Below, piece after piece: positions 57,147-64,000 of a stretch of 64,000 nucleotides of DNA. Made by a program: the position numbers and the translations under genes. Every line of letters starts with the position of its first letter. Position 1 is the stretch's first letter. The notes beneath the pieces were generated by a model, which saw only the letters and a program-made list of their open reading frames with translations, did not search any database and was not told the origin of the DNA. This DNA is from Bacteroidota bacterium (GTDB lineage: Bacteria > Bacteroidota > Bacteroidia > AKYH767-A > 2013-40CM-41-45). The DNA lies in assembly GCA_016721305.1 (NCBI GenBank), contig JADKIH010000006.1, forward strand, positions 62,001 to 126,000, given 5' to 3'.

Positions 57147-57287
57147 GGTGCGGTTGGGTCGGTGCGGTGGGTTCGTGCACCACGTACACTTACTCATACA
57201 CTTCAGAATTATTTATGAAGTAAAATCCGTGGCTGCCTATGAAAAAAATTTTCTGCGCTTTCTGCTAATTTCTGCGCTTTCTGCGTG
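57147..57287. repeat. Two short repeat patches (GGTGCGG heptads; TTTCTGCG units)
   Basis: 57147-57174 holds two 14-base units, each GGTGCGG plus a second heptad (TTGGGTC or TGGGTTC). 57250-57287 holds four units starting TTTCTGC (TTTCTGCGC, TTTCTGCTAA, TTTCTGCGC, TTTCTGCGTG). Both lie between converging genes and do not code. Confidence 0.7.
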
Positions 57288-57299
57288 AAATAAACCAGC

Positions 57300-57868
57300 T
57301 CACTTCACCTCAGTCCTCAAAAGCATTTTCCCCTCTAAAAACCCCTCCAAAACATCTCCCGCTTTTACCTGCGCAACTCCCGCCGGAGTCCCCGTATAAA
57401 TCAAATCGCCTTTTCGCAATGTGATAAAGCGGGAAACATAACTGACTATTTTATCGAACGAAAAAAGCATTAGCTGCGAAGTACCGGTCTGTCGTTGGTC
57501 ACCGTTTACCAGCAAATGAAATTGGATGTCGGAAGGGTTTTTCAATTCACTGTACGAAATAAATTCACCAACAGGAGCAGAGCCGTCAAATGCTTTTGCG
57601 GGCTCCCAGGGGCAATCCTTTTTCTTTTTGACGTTGTTGGATGTCGCGGGCTGTATAATCGATTCCGACGGTTATCTGGTCGTAATAACGGGATGCAAAT
57701 TCTTCGGCGATATTCTTTCCTTCTTTGCAGATTTTAAGAACAAGCTCGACGGTCGCGTGGGAGCAGAGCAGTATCGGGCTTCATAAAAAATACGGGTTCT
57801 GACGGAACAGCATTCTTTAATTCAAGCGCGTGCTCAACATAATTGCGGCCAATGCAGATAATCTTCAT
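57300..57868 (-). pseudogene. Fumarylacetoacetate-hydrolase (FAH) family protein, damaged copy
   Basis: From ATG 57868: [36 protein letters not shown]. The frame then breaks and resumes at [38 protein letters not shown]. An extra C near 57610 (CCCC) splits GLPWEPAKAFDGSAPVGEF. The C-terminal part TLRKGDLIYTGTPAGVAQVKAGDVLEGFLEG is normal. Compared with the ~205-residue family, roughly 16-18 residues are missing after DTALL, a loss of about 50 bases that single-base errors cannot explain. The lost segment normally leads into the metal-binding Glu motif. Either a real deletion inactivated the gene or the assembly collapsed locally. Relatives hydrolyse acylpyruvates. Confidence 0.75.
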
Positions 57869-57877
57869 ACTCCCAAT

Positions 57878-58645
57878 CTATTTTTTGAATTTCTTTAAGC
57901 GAATCGCCGTAATCACATTTTTTGTATTCGTAGCAAAATCTCCTTTCATCATCCAATCGTAATACGATGGCTCGCTTTCGAAAATATCGGCAACTAATTT
58001 TCCTTTGTATTTTCCGAAATTGAAAACTTCTTCGCCTTTATCGTTGAAGACAATTCTACCTGCTAAATCTACGTTCTTCGTGATGCTGCTGAACTGAGAA
58101 AGAAAATCCACGTCATTCTTCAAAGTGTCGTATTTCTCCAACTGTGCGAGCATGACTTCAAACGTTGCCAGTGTGTCGGCTTCAGCAGTATGAGCATTTT
58201 GCAAATCTTTATTGCAATAGAACTTATAAGCTGCCGACAATGTACGTTGCTCCATCTTGTGAAAGATGTTCTGCACGTCGATAAGCTTACGCGAAGCTAA
58301 ATCGAAGTGAATATCGCAACGGGTAAATTCTTCAATTAGCAAAGGAGTATCGAATTTGTTCGAATTGTACCCGGCCATATCACAATCTCCCAGCAAAGTA
58401 TTTATTTCCTTACTGATGTCTTTGAAGGTCGGACAGTCTTTTACGTCTTTGTCGTAAATTCCATGAATCTTCGAACTTTCTTCCGGAATCGGAATTGTAG
58501 GATTCACTTTGTAAACGCGTGAATCGCGTGTACCGTTTGGAAATATTTTGAGAATGGCCAGCTCTACAATTCGATCGGCACCCACATTGACACCTGTTGT
58601 TTCCAGATCAATAAAGGCAATGGGGCGTTTTAAGTTAAGTTGCAT
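57878..58645 (-). CDS. DEDDh 3'-5' exonuclease with ExoX-like C-terminus
   Basis: 255 residues. DnaQ-like fold: ExoI FIDLETTGVNVG with the Asp-Glu pair near 13-15, ExoII GYNSNKFDTPLLIEEF with Asp near 101, and ExoIII HTAEADTLATFEVM with His and Asp near 150-155. The last ~50 residues (VFNFGKYKGKLVADIFESEPSYYDWMMKGDF) match the small C-terminal module seen after ExoX-type exonucleases. It is not fused to a polymerase, so it is a stand-alone nuclease for repair or RNA/DNA end trimming. The start MQLNLKRPIAF is supported by the short gap to the next gene. The frame is intact. Confidence 0.9.
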   Translation of the reverse strand: MQLNLKRPIAFIDLETTGVNVGADRIVELAILKIFPNGTRDSRVYKVNPTIPIPEESSKIHGIYDKDVKDCPTFKDISKEINTLLGDCDMAGYNSNKFDTPLLIEEFTRCDIHFDLASRKLIDVQNIFHKMEQRTLSAAYKFYCNKDLQNAHTAEADTLATFEVMLAQLEKYDTLKNDVDFLSQFSSITKNVDLAGRIVFNDKGEEVFNFGKYKGKLVADIFESEPSYYDWMMKGDFATNTKNVITAIRLKKFKK

Positions 58646-58651
58646 GAAAAA

Positions 58652-60265
58652 TTATTTAGAACTTTTTACCTGTACATTATGTACGATTTGTTTAGGAGGA
58701 AAACTTGCTTCAATTTGAATATCTTCATTGTAAGGCTCAAAATTATAACCTTCTACATGGAGAATAAAATCACCCGGTGAGGCAGGAAGCACAAACATAT
58801 TGTTCGATTGTGCAGGAACGTATTCTGACTTAGCTCCGGTACTTTTATTCTCTATCGAAACTTTTGTCATTTCAATTTTACCACCTGTCGCTGAACTCAC
58901 ACTTCCTGAAATGAAATATGTGAACGCATGATGTATGGTATCAGGAAAATCAACTTTGTAAATATCGAGATCTCCTAATCCTTCCGGACGGATTGCAGAA
59001 ATGTAAGCGCTTTGCATATCTCCCGTAAAAGCTATGAAAGTATTGTCTTCGGCGTCATTCAGCGGATAACCTAAGTTCTCGGGCTTCGACCACTTAGAGG
59101 TACTTGCATCCCAACGGCTTCTGAAAAGATCGAAACCGCCCATGCTGTTCCAGCCTTTGGAAGCAAAGTACAGTGTTTTGCCATCGAGTGAAAAACATGG
59201 TGCTTCTTCGGCTTCCTTTGTGTTGATATCGTTTCCGAGATTCACCGGAGCTGTCCATTCACCATTCTTCTCTTTGTGAACCATCCACAAATCACTTTCG
59301 CCCAGACCTTCTTTACGGACGCTGGAAAAAATAATCGTTTGTCCATCGAGTGACAAAGTCGCTCCGCCCTCGAAGTTTTTTGAGTTCACCTGAGTAGGCA
59401 TCATCACCGGCTTCTGCCACATCTTTCCTTTGAGAGAAGAGGCGCCGAGGTCGGCGTAAAATTCACTGTTGTCGAAATAAATCATCACCATATTTCCATC
59501 CGGTGAAAGACCTACGGTTTCTTCATCCCATTCTGTATTTACATTTCCTCCAAGACTCTTGGCTTTCGACCAAATCGTGTCTTTCCATAAGGTCCAGTAG
59601 ATGTCGGCTGTATAAATTCCAAGGTCTTCAATAAATCCACCGACATTTCCCTTACGACGCGAAGTGAAAACTAATTGCTTTCCGTCGGCGCTAATCCATG
59701 GATTGTATTCCTCATACATCGTATTAACCGATTTTCCGATATTCGAAAAATTGCAATTGACAGGATGTTGGATTAGTTCTTTCGCATTGTTGCAATTTTC
59801 AATCATTCGATCGGCAGAAGGATAATCTTTTACCGGCTTCAACTTTGCGTCTTTAAATTCACGAAATGCAATGATTGCCTCATCCCATCTTTCATTGTAC
59901 ATATTGGCAAGTCCTAAATAGAACTGCCAGTCTTTCTTTGCGTCTTTCGACTTGCATGCGAAATCAAGGTGAGGAAGAGCTGCCCGTTTGTTTGCATTCG
60001 TCTGCAAATAACAATAGCCAAGCTTGTAGTTGTAATCAACGTTCTTAGGATCGGCTTTCACCAGATCTTTATAACCTGCTAACGCTCCGTTGAAATCGGA
60101 GGCAGCAAAAAGTGTTGCTGCATCTTTCTTCACGAGCTTGGCTTCGTCCATTGTCAATACGTGTGTCTTCGCTTTCTGAGAATATACAGTTGTCGGGACA
60201 ACTGTACACAAAAAAACAGCTAGCAGGAGTAGAGAGTTAATCCTGTTGGGTGTTGTCATGTACAA
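58652..60265 (-). CDS. TPR/PD40 envelope protein without OmpA domain
   Basis: 537 residues. Signal peptide (INSLLLLAVFLCTVVPTTVYSQ), TPR region (about 45-165: GALAGYKDLVKADPKNVDYNYKLGYCYLQTN, ALPHLDFACKSKDAKKDWQFYLGLANMYNERWDEAIIAF), a PD40 propeller (NPWISADGKQLVFTSRRKGN, VGLSPDGNMVMIYFDN, ATLSLDGQTIIFSSVRK, PCFSLDGKTLYFASKG), and a final carboxypeptidase-regulatory-like beta domain. It is like the protein at 36993-38923 but lacks the peptidoglycan-binding OmpA end. It may be a periplasmic partner in T9SS or the envelope (inference). The frame is intact; the exonuclease gene follows after 6 bases. Confidence 0.82.
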   Translation of the reverse strand: MYMTTPNRINSLLLLAVFLCTVVPTTVYSQKAKTHVLTMDEAKLVKKDAATLFAASDFNGALAGYKDLVKADPKNVDYNYKLGYCYLQTNANKRAALPHLDFACKSKDAKKDWQFYLGLANMYNERWDEAIIAFREFKDAKLKPVKDYPSADRMIENCNNAKELIQHPVNCNFSNIGKSVNTMYEEYNPWISADGKQLVFTSRRKGNVGGFIEDLGIYTADIYWTLWKDTIWSKAKSLGGNVNTEWDEETVGLSPDGNMVMIYFDNSEFYADLGASSLKGKMWQKPVMMPTQVNSKNFEGGATLSLDGQTIIFSSVRKEGLGESDLWMVHKEKNGEWTAPVNLGNDINTKEAEEAPCFSLDGKTLYFASKGWNSMGGFDLFRSRWDASTSKWSKPENLGYPLNDAEDNTFIAFTGDMQSAYISAIRPEGLGDLDIYKVDFPDTIHHAFTYFISGSVSSATGGKIEMTKVSIENKSTGAKSEYVPAQSNNMFVLPASPGDFILHVEGYNFEPYNEDIQIEASFPPKQIVHNVQVKSSK

Positions 60266-60292
60266 CGGCGTTTATGAATGGATAGAATAAAA

Positions 60293-61629
60293 TCAGATTG
60301 AACGATTACTGTCGAACTGCTCGAGGTAATCTGCAATACGGCGTAAGAAACTTCCTCCCAGTGAGCCGTCAACCACACGGTGATCGTACGAGAGAGAAAG
60401 GAACATCATGTGTCGGATTCCGATTGAATCGCCTTCAGGAGTTTCGATAACGGCCGGTTTTTTACGGATAGCTCCTACAGCCAGAATTGCAACTTGCGGC
60501 TGATTGATAATTGGAGTTCCCATTACATTACCGAATGTTCCGACATTGGTAATCGTAAAAGTACCATCCTGAATTTCGTCAGGCTTGAGCTTATTGTTAC
60601 GGGCACGATTGGCAAGATCATTCACCACTTTCGTGAGACCGATCAGATTCAGGAAGTCTGCACTCTTGATCACCGGAACGATCAAATTACCTGAAGGTAA
60701 TGCAGCAGCCATTCCGATGTTAATGTTTTTCTTTATCAATATTTTTGTGCCTTCTACAGATACGTTCACCATCGGATAATCACGAATCGCTTTGGCAACG
60801 GCTTCAATGAAAATCGGTGTGTAAGTGATCTTTTCATTCTCGCGTTTCTCAAATGTTTTCTTCACCTTCTCACGCCATTTTACAATGTTCGTAACATCGG
60901 CTTCTACATATGACGTAACGTGAGGGGATGTCTGCTTCGAGATCACCATATGATCGGCAATCAACTTCCGCATACGATCCATTTCAATGATCTCCACATT
61001 TCCGGAAACGGAAACTGAAGGAGTTTGAACAGGAGCAGAGGCAGGAGTTGCTTTTGGTGCAGCACTTGGTTGAGCAGCCGGTTGAATAGTCGCCGGTTGT
61101 TGACCACGATTTGAAAGATGTTCAATCAAATCCTGTTTTGTCAGACGATTATTGGCACCGCTTCCTTTAATGCTCTCTAATTCGTTTAATGTCACACCTT
61201 CCTGCTTGGCAATATTGCGTACAAGAGGTGAATAGAATCTGCCTGATGCAGAAACTTTTTCTATCGGTGCTGAAGGAGCAGAAACAGCAGGAGCATGTTT
61301 CACTGTTCCGTTCGAAGTAACAATGGTTTCTGATTTAGCAGGAGTAGCTGGAGCGGCCGGTGCAGCAGCAGGAGCAGAGGCTCCGCTGATTCACCTTCGG
61401 CTGCAATCATGGCAATTACTTCGCCTACTTTCACAACCTGTCCTTCTTCAAATAATCGTTTCGATAAAATACCGGCTGCCGGCGATGGAACTTCTGAGTC
61501 AACTTTATCGGTAGCTATTTCTAAAACAGGTTCGTCGGCTTCAATCTTGTCGCCTTCCTTCTTTAACCATTTCAATATTGTTGCTTCGGCAACACTTTCA
61601 CCCATTTTGGGCATGATGAGCTGAATCAT
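60293..61629 (-). CDS. 2-oxoacid dehydrogenase E2, dihydrolipoyl acyltransferase (frameshifted near 61378)
   Basis: One lipoyl domain (IQLIMPKMGESVAEATILKW, lipoylated Lys in TDKVDSEVPSP near 43), an Ala/Pro linker, the peripheral-subunit-binding domain (FYSPLVRNIAKQEGVTLNELESIKGSG, TKQDLIEHL) and the catalytic acyltransferase domain ending SYDHRVVDGSLGGSFLRRIADYL with the His-x-x-x-Asp pair. One missing base near 61378 in the Ala/Pro linker splits the gene; the linker resumes as APAAAPAAPATPAKSE. Repaired length about 445. The TDKVDSEV motif is frequent in branched-chain E2s, which matches the E1 fusion at 20949-22926. E3 is not in the window. Confidence 0.92.
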
Positions 61630-61714
61630 GAACTTCAGTTGATTTTAAATCAGTTTCTTCGGGCGCCTTCAGGCGTGTGCACAAATTTAGAAAATATCGG
61701 CATTATTGTACCGA

Positions 61715-63688
61715 CTAATTGCCCAATTTTCTCCACCCTTTCCATAATATCCGCAAGTCGGTGTAAACCCGATAATCTTTTGCATATAAAGAGTTTAGGC
61801 GGTTTATGGTGAGCTCATCGCTCAGTTCGGTGTTCAAAGCGTCGGTCGGACTCAAAATACCTTTTCGAATCGACGGTAATTGTGCATTGGGATTGCCATT
61901 ATTGGCGTAACCTACCCATGACTTTTTGCCGAACAAAACACTGAAAATATTAGCCAAAAAAGTGCCCGGTTTTTTCTGCAAAAAGAACAGAACAGGCGAA
62001 AAAATAAGGACACTGAATGAGAATAAAACGTCAACGAGTCGTTTGTTTCTGCGATTCACATTCTTGTTGATATTGTTGATGTCGATCACATACAACTCAC
62101 CCGGATCTTCAACGCTGTTGGAGCCGATGATGAATAAGCTCTCCGGAGGTGCAATCTTAAATTCAAGCTCAGGGCGCTTCGTGCTCGACATCATACCGAT
62201 GATTTCTTGCGACGACAAATCTTTACCGCAGAAGATCAACTCATCGACCGAATAAACCTCGATGATTTCGGCGAGTCGGTCTGCAAAGCCGAGAAAATAG
62301 TTTTCGTATTCATGCTCCGTGCTTGCCGAAGCTGCACTTTTCGGTTGAACAAAGCCAATGAAATTATGATTCGTATCCGAGAGTTTCAACAACGAAAGTA
62401 CGCGCAAACTTTCTTCTTCTTTACCTACAATGGCCAGTCGTTTTTTCTTTTCTCCGAATAATGAATACTCTTTCCCTCTGAGTAAATTCATCAAAAATCG
62501 GAAGGAAAGTGTACTGATGCCTGTCCACACGGCGCCGAGCAAAATCAAGGCGCGTGAGAACCGATATTCTTCCGGCAATAAGGCGTAAATAACGAGAATG
62601 AAAACTGTTCCCGAAAAAATACCGCGTACTATTTTTGAAATTCGAATCGGCTTATCATATCCACCGCTGAAATACATCGTCAATACCCATGTGATGCTGT
62701 AAAATGGGGCAGCAATCTTCATGAAAGTTGACGGGTAATTGATGGCAAAGTTGGTTCCCCAATATCCTTTCAGGATATAAATGCCTAAGAAGATCAAACA
62801 AAGATCAGAGATAGGCAAGAAGAGGCGATCGATGAAACGGGAAAAAATAGCTGCAAAGGCACGAATGTATATTGCGAAATTAATCAGCAACGAAAACATC
62901 GAGGCATTGGATTTCGAGAAATGCTTTTTCGCGAAAATTACCATGGCCTGGTAGAAGACGAATACGTAGTTTACGCTCGTACGCTTCGTACTTTCTCCTT
63001 TGTAATGAATAATTCGTGTATCAGGGAAATAATAGTTTTTGTATCCTGCTTTTAAAATGCGATAGGAGAGATCGATGTCTTCTCCATACATAAAATAATC
63101 TTCGTCGAGTAAACCGATTTTATCGAGCACGGATTTGCGAAGCAGCATAAACGCACCGGCCAGAATTTCGACCGAATGAGTTTCGTTCTCATCAAGAAAT
63201 CCTAAATGATAACGTCCGAATGTCTTCGACTTCGGGAAGATTTTCGACAAGCCGAAAATCTTGTAAAATGCAACGTCGTATGTTGGTAATCCGCGTTTTG
63301 ATTCCGGTAGAAATTTCCCCGTACCATCAAGCATTTTCACTCCCAATCCACCGGCATCAGGATGCTCGTCCATGAAGCGGACTACTTTTTCAAAAGTATC
63401 TTCTTCAACAACGGTGTCGGGATTCAACAGCAGGACATATTCGCCTTTTGATTCGCGGATGGCTTGATTGTTCGCTCTGGAAAAACCGCGATTGTCCTTG
63501 TTGGCAATAACTTTTACAGTCGGGAATTTTTTCTCCACCATTTCAACCGAACCGTCGACGGAATTATTATCGACCATCCAGATTTCCGTAGATACTCTCT
63601 CAGCAGCCTTCAACGATGAATGAAGACATTGTTCAAGAAAATACTTGACGTTGTAATTGACTATAACTACGGATAATTTCACAGGCAA
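61715..63688 (-). CDS. GT2 glycosyltransferase fused to a degenerate polyprenyl-phosphate sugar-phosphate transferase-like module
   Basis: 657 residues. Residues 1-270 are a GT2 rhamnosyltransferase-like domain: LSVVIVNYNVKYFLEQCL, the DxD-type VLLLNPDTVV, and YFMYGEDIDLSYRILKAGYKNYYFP. Then come four or five membrane helices (about 290-420), a Rossmann-like part (RLAIVGKEEESLRVLSLL..., VDELIFCGKDLSSQEIIGMM) and a terminal piece that starts KRLVDVLFSFSVLIFSPVLFFLQKKPG and ends YAKDYRVYTDLRILWKGWRKLG. These are the entry helix and the exit of bacterial sugar transferases, but the central catalytic segment (the KFRSM region and acidic residues) is missing. It probably adds a sugar in cell-surface glycan assembly, with the second half as membrane scaffold. 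The frame is intact. Confidence 0.85.
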   Translation of the reverse strand: MPVKLSVVIVNYNVKYFLEQCLHSSLKAAERVSTEIWMVDNNSVDGSVEMVEKKFPTVKVIANKDNRGFSRANNQAIRESKGEYVLLLNPDTVVEEDTFEKVVRFMDEHPDAGGLGVKMLDGTGKFLPESKRGLPTYDVAFYKIFGLSKIFPKSKTFGRYHLGFLDENETHSVEILAGAFMLLRKSVLDKIGLLDEDYFMYGEDIDLSYRILKAGYKNYYFPDTRIIHYKGESTKRTSVNYVFVFYQAMVIFAKKHFSKSNASMFSLLINFAIYIRAFAAIFSRFIDRLFLPISDLCLIFLGIYILKGYWGTNFAINYPSTFMKIAAPFYSITWVLTMYFSGGYDKPIRISKIVRGIFSGTVFILVIYALLPEEYRFSRALILLGAVWTGISTLSFRFLMNLLRGKEYSLFGEKKKRLAIVGKEEESLRVLSLLKLSDTNHNFIGFVQPKSAASASTEHEYENYFLGFADRLAEIIEVYSVDELIFCGKDLSSQEIIGMMSSTKRPELEFKIAPPESLFIIGSNSVEDPGELYVIDINNINKNVNRRNKRLVDVLFSFSVLIFSPVLFFLQKKPGTFLANIFSVLFGKKSWVGYANNGNPNAQLPSIRKGILSPTDALNTELSDELTINRLNSLYAKDYRVYTDLRILWKGWRKLGN

Positions 63689-63760
63689 TGATTGGTGTTT
63701 TCAAACATATAAACTATTTCGTTCTGAAAATAAAGGTCCGACGATTTCTTACTCACAGAC

Positions 63761-64000
63761 TTATTTTAGCATCGAATTTTCATATGGTACGCGTTGAATA
63801 ATAGAACGACCCAACGTAACTTCATCGGCATATTCAAGCTCATCGCCGACGGATACGCCTCGGGCAATCGTTGAAAACTTGAGATGACTCAGTCCGGCCT
63901 GACCGATTTTTTTGAAGGCATAGAACGAAGTTGTATCTCCCTCCATCGTCGCCGGCAATGCCATGATAACTTCGGTGAATTCTCCTTTCTGCAGTCGTGT
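63761..64000 (-). CDS. recR: Recombination protein RecR, C-terminal part
   Basis: 80 codons to the stop at 63761; the gene continues past the right edge. The sequence is the end of the Toprim domain and C-terminus of Rec[23 protein letters not shown], then the [24 protein letters not shown] block (compare RIAHGVPVGGELE in E. coli). RecR acts with RecO and RecF in loading RecA at gaps. It is upstream of the glycosyltransferase gene on the same strand, 72 bases apart. Confidence 0.9.
   Translation of the reverse strand, partial: TRLQKGEFTEVIMALPATMEGDTTSFYAFKKIGQAGLSHLKFSTIARGVSVGDELEYADEVTLGRSIIQRVPYENSMLK

Noticed and set aside
1..64000. tRNA, rRNA, riboswitch, prophage or insertion sequence
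   Set aside because: I looked for T-loop patterns, transposase motifs and integrase motifs and found none that I could support.

Overview
The window is a gene-dense chromosomal segment of a Bacteroidota bacterium, with about 50 genes and short intergenic gaps. The evidence for the phylum is type IX secretion (T9SS) signals of both kinds: a type A tail on the DUF4397 protein and a gliding-type (type B) tail on the PKD/CHU_C protein. It is supported by large PKD surface proteins, TPR/PD40/OmpA envelope proteins, an E1 alpha-beta fusion, the FTCD bifunctional enzyme, the short PLP-dependent arginine decarboxylase, and several TAnnTTTG promoter boxes. I see no phage, IS element, CRISPR array, rRNA or tRNA.

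Layout. 1-2.4 kb: N-terminal part of a PKD-repeat adhesin. 2.7-9.5 kb: tpiA, prmA, a 1494-residue secreted protein of unknown function, and plsY. 9.5-15.4 kb: a TPR membrane protein, a NagZ/beta-lactamase fusion, bshA (bacillithiol) and hemJ (heme). 15.4-19 kb, minus strand: an LtaS/OpgB-like phosphoglycerol transferase, a soluble lipid kinase, a DgkA-type kinase and a YciH/SUI1 protein. 19-25.8 kb: lipoproteins, a tiny Cys-rich membrane protein, the fused E1 enzyme and a four-repeat DUF4397 protein. 25.9-31.3 kb, minus strand: a membrane patatin, FTCD and hutI. 31.4-44.9 kb: FAD reductase, TfoX-like protein, aroC, AsmA-like protein, PorE-like OmpA protein, DUF4139 protein, T9SS adhesin, DUF2279, rhodanese and GNAT. 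45-48.6 kb, minus strand: uvrB, aroE, dedA. 48.8-57.1 kb: DUF2027/Smr protein, CDF transporter, VOC protein, speA diverging from an agmatinase/arginase gene, argS, a YiiX-like protein and a DUF4878-like lipoprotein. 57.3-64 kb, minus strand: damaged FAH gene, DEDDh exonuclease, TPR/PD40 protein, E2 acyltransferase, a glycosyltransferase fusion, and the end of recR.

Two features run through the window. First, more than a dozen genes, including essential ones (plsY, argS, the E1 and E2 dehydrogenase genes), are broken by one- or two-base indels. Most are at short homopolymers, and each can be bridged to a full-length family member. This looks like an under-polished read assembly rather than gene decay, so I annotate these genes at full span. 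Second, many intergenic gaps between 32.9 and 47.1 kb hold tandem 7-bp repeats starting with GTT or ATT. In four places the heptads are arranged as inverted arms with the same polarity, either around a 120-160 bp core or back to back. A separate 8-bp palindromic array (TTAGCTAA) occurs twice, and one copy supplies the last codons of uvrB. These heptad-arm elements are the best candidate here for something undescribed.

Genes that probably work together: the LtaS-like enzyme with the two lipid kinases (diacylglycerol recycling); speA with the adjacent ureohydrolase (polyamines); FTCD with hutI (histidine breakdown); the E1 fusion with the distant E2 (2-oxoacid dehydrogenase).
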